Positions 1 to 8,104 of a stretch of DNA of 64,000 nucleotides are shown here, one piece after another; the stretch's first letter is position 1, and each line of letters starts with the position of its first letter. The position numbers and the translations under genes were made by a program. The DNA lies in contig NZ_BDAG01000019.1 of assembly GCF_002091715.1 (NCBI RefSeq), forward strand, positions 53,873 to 117,872, in the 5' to 3' direction. The DNA is from Pseudomonas migulae NBRC 103157 (GTDB lineage: Bacteria > Pseudomonadota > Gammaproteobacteria > Pseudomonadales > Pseudomonadaceae). The notes beneath the pieces are model-generated. The model was not told where the DNA came from and searched no databases. It worked only from the letters and a program-made list of their open reading frames with translations.

Positions 1-474
1 ATCATTATGGGTGAAGCGATTGTCGTGCATGGTCCGGGTGTAACCGGCCAGCTGTCGACTGATGTGATCGACCCAGGCGCGGTCCTTCAATTTCGGGTCG
101 CGCCGCTCGGCCAGGGCATTGAGGTCTTCTGTATTGGGCAGTTCACGGGTGATCATCGCCCCGCGAGCGTAGGCTGCACCGCGCCGCTCAAGACCCCAGG
201 CCACCACTTGCGCCGTGGGAATGCCCCACTTGGCAAAGCGCTTGAGGTTCTGCCATTCCATCTTCACCCGCGGCTTGCCCAGGTAGCGGCGCAAGCCCTT
301 GCCAGCACCCACGTAGCGCTTGACGTAATAGTTGACGCCATTGCGCTGGACGCGGACGACCTCGGACAACGGGTCGCGGGTCAACTGCTCGCCCTCGAGG
401 GAAAACACTGCTTCAAGGCTGCCGAAATCGTCGGCCAGGTCGCTGTAAGCAGGTTCCAGTTTCCAGCCCGACAT
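1..474 (-). CDS. LPS core kinase, InaA/WapQ-like (3' part missing)
   Basis: The gene starts with ATG at 474 and runs off the left edge, so only about the first 158 residues are present. The protein begins MSGWKLEPAYSDLADDFGSL and carries a kinase-like N-lobe (NGVNYYVKRYVGAGKGL, with a candidate ATP-binding lysine) and later MITRELPNTEDLNAL, as in the lipopolysaccharide kinase (InaA/RfaP) family. Its start overlaps the waaP stop as TGATG, so the two are translationally coupled. In PAO1, as I remember it, a second kinase-like gene follows waaP in the core operon, and this matches. It probably phosphorylates an inner-core sugar or supports WaaP; the exact acceptor cannot be read from the sequence. 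The catalytic loop begins near the window edge (FTHNDL-like context) and cannot be checked fully. Confidence 0.8.
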   Translation of the reverse strand, partial: MSGWKLEPAYSDLADDFGSLEAVFSLEGEQLTRDPLSEVVRVQRNGVNYYVKRYVGAGKGLRRYLGKPRVKMEWQNLKRFAKWGIPTAQVVAWGLERRGAAYARGAMITRELPNTEDLNALAERRDPKLKDRAWVDHISRQLAGYTRTMHDNRFTHND

Positions 475-1280
475 CAGAGCGCATCCCCGTATCGCTGTTT
501 ACGGTCGTAGAGTTTGTTGGCCTTGCCCTCGAGCCAGGCGAGCAACCCGGCTTCTTCGCCGAGGATCTGGCGCAGGGGTTGCTGGAAATAACCCTTGAGG
601 AAACGCAGCTTGTCGCGTCGGGTCAGGCCGATGTCCAGCGCCGAAAAGTACAGCGCCGCCAGATCCTTGTTGCGCCAGCGACGGGTGATCGCCGGGCGGG
701 TCTGGGCGCGGTGCAGGTCGATCACCGAGAGCTTGAAGTCATCAGCCGTCACCGGCTTGTCGGTGTGCAGCAGAAAGTGGCAGATGTAGCAGTCGCGGTG
801 GTTGACCCCGGCGCGGTGCATCATGCCGGTCATGCGCGCGACTTCGGCGATCAGCGCACGCTTGAGTGTTGGTTCCGGCGGATTCTTGACCCAGTCGATG
901 CTGAAGTCTTCGAGGCTGACGGTCGGCGCCAGTTCTTCGGTGACGATGAACGAATGCTGGTCCGCCGGGTTGCTGCCCTTCTCGCCGTAGGCCACCGCCG
1001 TCATGGTCGGCACGCCGACTTCCTGCAGGCGTTGAATGGCTTTCCATTCCTGACCCGCGCCAAGCACCGGCAGCTTGGCGGTCAGCAGGTTCTTGAAGAT
1101 CTCGCCCCAGCCAATGCCACGGTGGATCTTCACGAAAAACCCGTTGCCGTTCACCTCGGTGCGCAACGTGCGACGAGCTTCCAGCTCGCGGTACACCTCG
1201 CCTTGAAGCCCTTCGACCTCGGCGAATGGATCGCGTCCGGCCCAAAGGCTCTTGAACGGTTCAGCCAGCATCAACTTCAT
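474..1280 (-). CDS. waaP: Lipopolysaccharide core heptose kinase WaaP (RfaP)
   Basis: This 268-residue protein, usual length for the family, is a cytoplasmic kinase that phosphorylates heptose I of the LPS inner core using ATP. Family signatures are visible: a glycine-poor N-lobe with NGFFVKIHRGIGWGEIFKNL (residues about 45-64), the catalytic loop VNHRDCYICHFLL (about 158-170), and a metal-binding VIDLHR motif (about 187-192). In Pseudomonas, WaaP is known to be important for outer membrane integrity and is hard to delete. The start ATG at 1280 overlaps the TAA of waaG (TAATG), and the stop overlaps the next kinase. It is the fourth gene of the operon waaF-waaC-waaG-waaP. Gene order and motifs agree. 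Confidence 0.95.
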   Translation of the reverse strand: MKLMLAEPFKSLWAGRDPFAEVEGLQGEVYRELEARRTLRTEVNGNGFFVKIHRGIGWGEIFKNLLTAKLPVLGAGQEWKAIQRLQEVGVPTMTAVAYGEKGSNPADQHSFIVTEELAPTVSLEDFSIDWVKNPPEPTLKRALIAEVARMTGMMHRAGVNHRDCYICHFLLHTDKPVTADDFKLSVIDLHRAQTRPAITRRWRNKDLAALYFSALDIGLTRRDKLRFLKGYFQQPLRQILGEEAGLLAWLEGKANKLYDRKQRYGDAL

Positions 1281-2401
1281 TAAGCGTGCTCCGCCAGAAT
1301 CACATCGGCCGCGTGTTGCGGCATGCTGTAGAGGTCGGCCGTCTCGGCGAAGGCCAGACCGTTGCGGCTCCAGGCCGCCCGTGCTTGAGCGTCGTTCAAC
1401 ATACCGGTCAGGTATTGCGTCAGTTGCGCCTGATCGAAGGGTTCATCCAGCACCAGGCCAGCGTCGGCCTCAGCGATGTAATGGGCATAACCGCAGACCG
1501 CGCTCACCAGCACCGGCAACCCGGCCACCAGCGCTTCGAGCAACACGGTCCCGGTGTTTTCGTTGTACGCCGGGTGGATCAACAGATCGGCCCCGAGCAG
1601 AAAACGCGGGATATCGCTACGCCCCTTGAGGAACGTCACGTTATCGCCGAGCCCCAGCGTGGCGCTCTGCATCTGGAACAATTTGGGGTCATCCTGGCCA
1701 ATTACAAACAGCCGGGTGCGTTTCTTCAGATCGGCGGGCAACGCGGCCAGCGCCTTGAGACTGCGATCCACACCCTTGGTCTTGAACCCGGAGCCGATCT
1801 GTACCAGCAACAGGTCATCGTCTTTCAGGTTGAACTCACGTCGGAATTCGGCACGAATCTCGGCGGCATTGGCCGGCGCGCGACGGTCCTGAGAGATGCC
1901 CGGAGGCAGCAAATGGAAGCGCTCCAGCGGCGTGTCGTAATGCTTGATGAACAGCGGCTGCTGGACTTCGGAGATCATCAACACTTCAGTCTTGGCGTCC
2001 CTGGCGAACACCGCGCGCTCGTACTCGGCGAAGTGGCGGTAGCGGCCCCAGCGGCGGTACAGCGAGTTGCGCAGGTTTTGCGCCTTGTCTTCGAAACAGC
2101 CGTCAGCAGCGTAGTAGACGTCCAGACCCGGCATCTTGTTGAAGCCGATCAGACGATCCACCGGGCGCTTGGCCAGATCGGCTTCCATCCACTCGCTGAG
2201 CTTCTCGTTGCGGCGATGATTGAAGAACGCCTTGACCGGCGCCACCAACACTTCGAAACCCGGCGGAATATCGCCCTCCCAGATCAGCGTGTAGACGCGA
2301 ATCTGATGGCCGCGCCGCTGACATTCCAGGGCGATGCGCATGAAATCGCGCTGCAAGCCCCCGAATGGAAAGTACTTGTACAAGACGAATGCCAATTGCA
2401 T
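1280..2401 (-). CDS. waaG: LPS core glucosyltransferase WaaG (GT4)
   Basis: This 373-residue GT-B fold retaining glycosyltransferase adds the first hexose of the outer core to the heptose region of LPS on the cytoplasmic face of the inner membrane. The N-terminus MQLAFVLYKYFPFGGLQRD is diagnostic of WaaG, with the acceptor-side glycine loop FGGLQRDFMRIA. The C-terminal donor domain shows LLVQIGSGFKTKGVDRSLKAL and the nucleotide-sugar motif HPAYNENTGTVLLEALVAGLPVL, holding the EX7E-type glutamates. The start overlaps the stop of waaC (TGATG). In Pseudomonas the hexose acceptor and sugar can differ from E. coli, so the exact sugar is inferred. Encoded in the LPS core operon read leftwards. Confidence 0.95.
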   Translation of the reverse strand: MQLAFVLYKYFPFGGLQRDFMRIALECQRRGHQIRVYTLIWEGDIPPGFEVLVAPVKAFFNHRRNEKLSEWMEADLAKRPVDRLIGFNKMPGLDVYYAADGCFEDKAQNLRNSLYRRWGRYRHFAEYERAVFARDAKTEVLMISEVQQPLFIKHYDTPLERFHLLPPGISQDRRAPANAAEIRAEFRREFNLKDDDLLLVQIGSGFKTKGVDRSLKALAALPADLKKRTRLFVIGQDDPKLFQMQSATLGLGDNVTFLKGRSDIPRFLLGADLLIHPAYNENTGTVLLEALVAGLPVLVSAVCGYAHYIAEADAGLVLDEPFDQAQLTQYLTGMLNDAQARAAWSRNGLAFAETADLYSMPQHAADVILAEHA

Positions 2402-3462
2402 CAGCGCAGCTCCTCAGCCAGTAACAACGTGCTCAGTCGGGTCGCGACACGCTCGGGATTCAGACGCGTGAAGCACAGCGGCCACTCGCGTTTCAGGTCG
2501 AACCGACGGGCATCTTCGGCCGTCGGTTGATAGGTGCATTTCTTCTGCAGGCACGGTGCACAGGGGAAATCGCTGGCCATGTGGATCTGCGCCTTACCGT
2601 AGGCGCCAGTCAGGCCCGGGTTGGTCGGGCCGAACAGCGACAGCGTCGGCACGTCGAGTGCTGCGGCAAGGTGACCAAGACCGGTGTCCACCGCCACGCA
2701 CGCCTGCGCGCCGGCCAGCACTTTGCCGATGCCCGCCAGATTCAGTTTGGGCAGCACTTCGACGTGCCGCATGTCCTTGGCGATGCGCTCGGCCCGGGCT
2801 TTCTCCGCCGGATTGCCCCACGCCAGTTTCACGCCGACGCCCAGATAGCCGACACGCTCGGCCAGCTCGCGCCAATAGGCTTCGGGCCAGTGTTTGGTGT
2901 CCCACGTGGTGCCGTGCAGGAACAGCACGTAAGGGTTCTTGCGCGGCAGTTCCACCAGGCGCTCGATGTTCAGGCCGTAGTCGCCCAGGCCTTTGGGCAA
3001 GTCGTAGCCCAACGCGATGGCGAACAACTGGCGCACTCGCTCGACCGCGTGCTGGCCACGGGCAACCGCCAGCCGTCGATCGTAGAAACGCGCGGCGATC
3101 GGCTCCCGTGCCGAACCTTTATCGAGGCCCGCCACCGGCGCCTTGACGTAGCGGGTCAGCAAGGCGCTTTTCAACAGGCCCTGTGCGTCAATCACCAGAT
3201 CATATTTCGTGGCGCGAAGGCTTTGCTTGAAGCGCTTCCACTCGCCACTCTTGATGGTCTGCCAGATGTTCTTGCGCCAGCGACGGATCGCCACCGGGAT
3301 CACTTTGCCCACGGCCGGGTGCCAGGTCGGGATCTCGGCGAAACCCTCTTCCACCACCCAGTCGAACGTGATGCCGGGAATCGCCCGGGCCGCGTCGGTC
3401 AACGCCGGCAACGCATGAATCACGTCGCCCAGCGAAGAAGTCTTGATCAGCAGAACCCGCAA
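2401..3462 (-). CDS. waaC: LPS heptosyltransferase I (WaaC)
   Basis: A 353-residue GT9 family enzyme that transfers L-glycero-D-manno-heptose from ADP-heptose to Kdo of Kdo2-lipid A. The N-terminal motif MRVLLIKTSSLGDVIHALPAL is the WaaC signature (the SSLGDVIHALP stretch forms the acceptor site). The C-terminal half has ACVAVDTGLGHLAAALDVPTL, the donor-site D-T-G-L-G-H loop, followed by SLFGPTNPGLTG. It starts two bases after the stop of waaF and overlaps waaG by one base, so it is part of one transcript. A cysteine-rich stretch, CAPCLQKKC, near residue 300 is common in Pseudomonas homologues. Confidence 0.96.
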   Translation of the reverse strand: MRVLLIKTSSLGDVIHALPALTDAARAIPGITFDWVVEEGFAEIPTWHPAVGKVIPVAIRRWRKNIWQTIKSGEWKRFKQSLRATKYDLVIDAQGLLKSALLTRYVKAPVAGLDKGSAREPIAARFYDRRLAVARGQHAVERVRQLFAIALGYDLPKGLGDYGLNIERLVELPRKNPYVLFLHGTTWDTKHWPEAYWRELAERVGYLGVGVKLAWGNPAEKARAERIAKDMRHVEVLPKLNLAGIGKVLAGAQACVAVDTGLGHLAAALDVPTLSLFGPTNPGLTGAYGKAQIHMASDFPCAPCLQKKCTYQPTAEDARRFDLKREWPLCFTRLNPERVATRLSTLLLAEELR

Positions 3463-3463
3463 A

Positions 3464-4498
3464 CTATTTGACCTCGACCACAGTGCCCTGCAACCGCTGC
3501 AAGGCTTCGTTCACTGCTTGCGGCATCAGCTGGCGCAGGCAGTTGTAATGACCGAAGCGGCACGTGCGATCGAAGCACGGGCTGCATTCGATGCCCAGGC
3601 GCACGATCTCGACGTGCTCGGCCAGCGGCGGCGTGAAGCCCGGCGACGTCGAGCCGTACACTGCCACCAACGGGCGATTCAGCGCCGCGGCGACGTGCAT
3701 CAGGCCGGAATCGTTGGACACCACCGAATCCGCGCAGGACATCAGGTCGATAGCCTCGGCCAGGGACGTGCCGCCACTGAGGTTCACCGACTCTTCGCGC
3801 AGGCCGGGAATCAACCGCGCGCGGATATCTTCGCCCACGGCGTGATCGTTCTTCGAACCAAACAGCCAGACTTGCCAGCCTTCGCGAATCTTCGCTTCGG
3901 CGACCTTGGCGTAATGCTCGGACGGCCAGCGCTTGGACTCGCCAAACTCGGCACCGGGGCACAGCGCCAACACCGGACGGTCGAGGGCCAGACCGAATTT
4001 GGCCAGCGCCGCTTCGCGAGACACCGGATCGATCTGCAAGGTCGGCCGCGGATACGGTTTCGGCAGTTCGACGCCAGGCTCGTAAGCCAGGGCCATGAAA
4101 CGCTCGATCATCAGCGGGTAACGTTCTTTGTCCAGCGTGCGCACGTCATTGAGCAGACCGTAGCGGAATTCGCCACGCCAGCCGGTGCGCTTCGGGATGC
4201 CGGCGAAGAACGGAACCAACGCCGACTTCAGGGAATTGGGCAGCAGGATCGCCTGGTCGTACTGGCCGGCCAGGGATTTGCCGATGCGCCGACGCGTTGC
4301 CAACTCCAGGGCACCGTGGCCAAGCGGAAAGCTCAAGGCCTGGCGAACTTCGGGCATGCGCTCAAGAATCGGCCGGCTCCACTCGGGGGCCAGCACGTCG
4401 ATTTCGCACTGCGGGTGGCGTTGCTTGAGACACTGAAACAGTGTCTGCGCCATCACCATGTCACCGACCCAACTGGGCCCAACGATCAGAATTTTCAT
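3464..4498 (-). CDS. waaF: LPS heptosyltransferase II (WaaF)
   Basis: A 344-residue GT9 enzyme adding the second heptose to the LPS inner core. The chosen start, ATG at 4498, gives MKILIVGPSWVGDMVMAQTL, the expected WaaF N-terminus with the GPSWVGDMVMAQ motif; an upstream in-frame extension would add 31 unlike residues. The C-terminal donor loop reads SNDSGLMHVAAALNRPLVAVYGS. The sequence CSPCFDRTCRFGHYNCL near residue 300 is a family feature. It is the first gene of the leftward LPS core operon, so the promoter should lie in 4499-4780. In PAO1, as remembered, ilvE sits between waaF and glnE; here there is only a repeat-bearing spacer. Confidence 0.96.
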   Translation of the reverse strand: MKILIVGPSWVGDMVMAQTLFQCLKQRHPQCEIDVLAPEWSRPILERMPEVRQALSFPLGHGALELATRRRIGKSLAGQYDQAILLPNSLKSALVPFFAGIPKRTGWRGEFRYGLLNDVRTLDKERYPLMIERFMALAYEPGVELPKPYPRPTLQIDPVSREAALAKFGLALDRPVLALCPGAEFGESKRWPSEHYAKVAEAKIREGWQVWLFGSKNDHAVGEDIRARLIPGLREESVNLSGGTSLAEAIDLMSCADSVVSNDSGLMHVAAALNRPLVAVYGSTSPGFTPPLAEHVEIVRLGIECSPCFDRTCRFGHYNCLRQLMPQAVNEALQRLQGTVVEVK

Positions 4499-4572
4499 GT
4501 GGTTTCCAAAAACGAACCGGGGAGGCATACGCCTCCCCGCCTCGAGAATTCTACAAAACACTGCAGATCTAC

Positions 4573-4592
4573 TGTGGGAGTTCGCTCCCACA
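4573..4592. repeat. Short perfect hairpin with TTCG loop
   Basis: TGTGGGAG at 4573-4580 and CTCCCACA at 4585-4592 form a perfect 8-bp stem closed by TTCG. The arms match the outer arms of the GTGGGAGC-type REP sequences elsewhere in the window, so this looks like a REP that has lost its middle. It lies upstream of waaF. Confidence 0.7.
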
Positions 4593-4660
4593 TTGGGTAT
4601 TGGTGCACATCCAGTGCGGTGCAGCTTAGCTGCCTCAATTTACAAAACAACGCAGATCAC

Positions 4661-4752
4661 CTGTAGGAGCAAGCTTGCTCGCGATGAGGCCATCACATCC
4701 AGCATTGGAGGTGACTGACACTCCGCCATCGCGAGCAAGCTTGCTCCTACAG
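4661..4752. repeat. REP pair (inverted, BIME-like)
   Basis: Perfect inverted arms of 26 bases (4661-4686 and 4727-4752), each containing GTAGGAGCAAGCTTGCTCGC, flank a 40-base spacer. It is placed between the 3' end of glnE and the promoter side of waaF. Each arm also forms its own small AGCAAGCTTGCT hairpin. Typical of Pseudomonas intergenic REP elements. Confidence 0.85.
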
Positions 4753-4780
4753 GGGTATTCGGTGCTGCCACTGTCCGGTT

Positions 4781-7720
4781 TCAGCTTAACCCCAGCTCGC
4801 GCCAGATCCGCAACACCTGCAGTCGTTCGTCCACGAACTGGTCGCCCGGTATCACCCCGGCGTCCTTCTGCAAGGCCTGCCGGTGCGCGGCGGAGCGGTA
4901 GGCTTTATAGGCCTCGCGCAACAGGCTGGCGTCTTCGGCGGGCATCAGCCCTTCGTGTTCCAGCTCTTCCAGAATCCGGATATTGTCGGTCCAGCGCAGC
5001 AATGGCGGGTGTGTTTCGGACCACGCCAAGGCCGCGTATTGCACCATAAATTCAATATCGACGATACCTCCGGCGTCCTGCTTGAGATCGAACGGCGCCG
5101 TGGCCTCGAAGGCATTCGCCCCGGTGCCGGCTGCGGTGCTCTTGCTGCCGAGGTTGTCGCGCATCTTGGCGCGCATCTCGCTGACCTCCTGACGCAAGGT
5201 CGGCAAATCACGGGGCTTGCCCAAAATCGCTGCGCGAACCTTCTCGAACGCCTGGCCGACGTCCGGACTGCCCACCAGCACCCGCGCCCGTACCAGCGCC
5301 TGATGTTCCCAGGTCCAGGCTTCGTTTTCCTGATAACGGGCAAACGCGCCGAGCGAACTCACCAACAGACCGGAAGCACCGGAGGGCCGCAGGCGCATGT
5401 CCACTTCATACAGCTGACCGGAGTTGGTCTGGGCCGTGAGCAAGTGAATGATCCGCTGGCCCAGCCGAGTAAAGAATTGCGCACCGTCGATAGGCTTCAG
5501 CCCGTCGGTTTCCGCCTGCGGATCGCCATCGTGAATGAACACCAGGTCCAGATCCGAACCATGCCCCAGTTCCAGACCGCCGACTTTTCCGTAACCGACA
5601 ATGATGAAGCCAGGATCGCACAAGGTGCCGTCGGTGCGTTGCGGCGTACCGTATTTGGCCACGGTCTGGCGCCAGGCCAGGGCCAGCACTTGTTCGAGGA
5701 TCGCTTCGGCGAGCCAGGTCAGGTAATCGCTGACTTTCATCAGCGGCAGGCTGCCGGCGATTTCCGACGCGGCGACGCGCAGGCGGTGCGCCAGTTTGAA
5801 ATGGCGCAGGGCTTCCATTTGCTGTTCGAGGTCGTCTTCGGGAATCCGCGTCAGGCGCTCGCGCAACTCCGCCGCCAGTTCCGGCGCCAGGGGCGGCTTG
5901 AACAGCCGGCCCTCGTTGAGCAATTCGTCGAGCAACAGCGGGAAGCGGGTGATCTGTTCGGCTATCCACGGGCTCGCGGCGCACAAGGTCAGCAAACGTC
6001 GCAGCGCACCGGGGTTTTCGGTCAGCAGCACCAGGTACGCGGACCTCCGGGCCACCGCTTCAACCAGCGGCAGTACGCGCTCCAGCACCAGATCCGGGTT
6101 GGCGTGCTCGACCGCCTGCGCCAGCAACCGTGGAATAAAGGCATCGAGGCGTTCGCGCCCCAAACGCTGCATCGCGCGCAATTGCGGGCTGCTGCGCAGG
6201 CTGGCCAAGGCTTTCAGGGCTTTGGTGGCATCGACGAAACCGCCCTCCTCCAACTGCCGACAAGCGGCCTCTTCGTCCTGCGCTTCTTCCCACAGTGGCA
6301 GCCATTCACCGCCGACCACCACTTCGCTTTCAGCCCCGTCCTCTTCGTCGGGATCGGCGATCACCTGACCGAAGTGCCACGCAACGCGACCGCGCCAATA
6401 CATCAGCTGCTCATGAAAGGCGTCCCAATCGGCGAAGCCCAACATATAGGCAATACGCGCCTGATCCTGCGCACCGTCCGGCAACATCTGGGTCTGGCGG
6501 TCGGCAATCGCCTGAATGGCGTGCTCCGTGTAACGCAGGAATTCGTAGCCTTCGCGCAGTTCGCTGATCACCGCCGGCGGCAGGTAACCCTGACCTTCCA
6601 GCGTGCTCAGTACTTTTAATAGTGGACGTTGTTGCAGGCTCAGGTCGCGGCCGCCGTGGATCAACTGAAACGCCTGGGCGATGAACTCGACTTCGCGGAT
6701 GCCGCCGGAGCCGAGCTTGATGTTGTCGGCCATGCCCTTGCGCCGGACTTCCTGCTGGATCAACTGCTTCATCGTGCGCAGCGCTTCGATGGCGGAAAAG
6801 TCCAGGTAACGCCGGTAGACGAACGGGCGCAGCATCTCTTGCAGTTGCGCGCCCGCCACCTGATCGCCGGCCACCACCCGCGACTTGATCATCGCGTAGC
6901 GCTCCCAGTCACGGCCCTGATCCTGGTAATACTGCTCCAGCGCGTTGAAGCTCAGCACCAACGCACCGGCCGAACCGTAAGGTCGCAGGCGCATGTCGAC
7001 GCGGAACACAAAACCGTCGACGGTCATCGGGTCCAGTGCCTTGATCAGGCGCTGGCCGAGACGGATGAAGAATTCCTGATTATCCAGCGAGCGTTTCACC
7101 CCGACGGTTTCGCCGCCCTCGGGGTAGGCGAAGATCAGGTCGATGTCCGACGACAGATTGAGCTCGACCGCGCCGAGCTTGCCCATGCCGAGGATGACCA
7201 TCTGCTGCGGCTCGCCGCTGCGCCGACCGGTCGGCACGCCGAACTGCTGGCAATGGCGTGAGTACAACCACTGATAAGCCTGATCGATGCTGGCATCGGC
7301 CATGTCCGAGAGGTCGCGGCAGGTCTGGATGAGGTCGGCCTGACGAGTCAGGTCACGCCAGATGATCCGCACTTGATGGCGTGCGCGCTGGCGACGCAGG
7401 GCGCGACCGAGTTCGTCTTCGGTCTCCGCGGCATTCACCGCCGCCGCAATCTGCGCGCACAACTCGCCGGGGGCAAAACCGCGATCCAGTTCGCCGGACT
7501 GCACCAGCGCCAGCAACATCAACGGGTCACGAACGCTCTGTTCAATCACGAAGTCGCTGGCGGCGGTGACGCGGGCGAATTGCGCCCAGCGTTCAGGCGT
7601 CCAGCCGGACAGGCCATGATCATCATCGAGCGCCTCGACGGCCGCACGGAACGACTGTTCGGCACGGGTGACAAACGGCAACAGAATGCCGGGCAGTTCG
7701 GCAAGCGAAGGGAGGCTCAT
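4781..7720 (-). CDS. glnE: Bifunctional glutamine synthetase adenylyltransferase/deadenylase
   Basis: This 979-residue protein covalently controls glutamine synthetase: one nucleotidyltransferase domain removes AMP from the GlnA tyrosine, the other adds it, with PII proteins and glutamine deciding the direction. Both domains are visible: the N-terminal one has GMGKLGAVELNLSSDIDLIF (about residues 173-192) and the C-terminal one has GYGKVGGLELGHGSDLDLVF (about 700-720), each followed by arginine-rich MRLRP motifs (DMRLRPYGSAG and DMRLRPSGASG). Full family length. ATG at 7720 has an AGGA element about ten bases upstream. Cytoplasmic. It stands alone between the aceE promoter region and a REP-bearing spacer. 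Confidence 0.97.
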   Translation of the reverse strand: MSLPSLAELPGILLPFVTRAEQSFRAAVEALDDDHGLSGWTPERWAQFARVTAASDFVIEQSVRDPLMLLALVQSGELDRGFAPGELCAQIAAAVNAAETEDELGRALRRQRARHQVRIIWRDLTRQADLIQTCRDLSDMADASIDQAYQWLYSRHCQQFGVPTGRRSGEPQQMVILGMGKLGAVELNLSSDIDLIFAYPEGGETVGVKRSLDNQEFFIRLGQRLIKALDPMTVDGFVFRVDMRLRPYGSAGALVLSFNALEQYYQDQGRDWERYAMIKSRVVAGDQVAGAQLQEMLRPFVYRRYLDFSAIEALRTMKQLIQQEVRRKGMADNIKLGSGGIREVEFIAQAFQLIHGGRDLSLQQRPLLKVLSTLEGQGYLPPAVISELREGYEFLRYTEHAIQAIADRQTQMLPDGAQDQARIAYMLGFADWDAFHEQLMYWRGRVAWHFGQVIADPDEEDGAESEVVVGGEWLPLWEEAQDEEAACRQLEEGGFVDATKALKALASLRSSPQLRAMQRLGRERLDAFIPRLLAQAVEHANPDLVLERVLPLVEAVARRSAYLVLLTENPGALRRLLTLCAASPWIAEQITRFPLLLDELLNEGRLFKPPLAPELAAELRERLTRIPEDDLEQQMEALRHFKLAHRLRVAASEIAGSLPLMKVSDYLTWLAEAILEQVLALAWRQTVAKYGTPQRTDGTLCDPGFIIVGYGKVGGLELGHGSDLDLVFIHDGDPQAETDGLKPIDGAQFFTRLGQRIIHLLTAQTNSGQLYEVDMRLRPSGASGLLVSSLGAFARYQENEAWTWEHQALVRARVLVGSPDVGQAFEKVRAAILGKPRDLPTLRQEVSEMRAKMRDNLGSKSTAAGTGANAFEATAPFDLKQDAGGIVDIEFMVQYAALAWSETHPPLLRWTDNIRILEELEHEGLMPAEDASLLREAYKAYRSAAHRQALQKDAGVIPGDQFVDERLQVLRIWRELGLS

Positions 7721-7926
7721 GGTCTATCCTTGATCGGCGTGTAGAGGGCTGCATGTAGTGAATTTTCAAATCGCACTACGTGATCGACTGTCGAACAAAG
7801 GTTAGAAATAGCTGAATTTTCTTTATTTTTGGCAGACAGCATCAAGCTTTCACCTTTTTCGGTTGGCAAAAGACCAACCTTAACGATTATTCTCACAACG
7901 CAGCTGGAGGCCACAAGCCGCTCATC

Positions 7927-7993
7927 TGTAGTTTTACTACTCGTATATACATTCGGATAGCTGAAATGCCCGATGATTTGTAGTAAAACTACA
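7927..7993. promoter_or_regulatory. Two GntR/PdhR-like palindromes upstream of aceE
   Basis: The 384-base gap between glnE and aceE holds two related dyads. Site 1 (7928-7940) reads GTAGTTTTACTAC and site 2 (7980-7992) reads GTAGTAAAACTAC; each is a palindrome of form GTAGT-N3-ACTAC and the two are inverted copies, 52 bases apart centre to centre. The GT-N3-AC core with symmetric flanks is the operator layout of GntR/FadR-subfamily repressors such as PdhR. The assignment to a pyruvate-responsive regulator is inference. The rest of the gap (7741-7926, 7994-8104) is AT-richer leader with no other feature that I can name. Confidence 0.55.
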
Positions 7994-8104
7994 CGCCGCC
8001 GGAACCTACCTCTCGGCAATCCAAGAATTTATATCGTCTGCCCACAAGGCCAGTCGCAAACTCAGGCAACCGATTCTGGAAGCCTTTCCGCCCTGGAGCA
8101 AGCC

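Noticed and set aside
4661..4752. REP hairpins considered as terminators of glnE or others
   Set aside because: No T-run follows either arm; the same element recurs at many places independent of gene direction.
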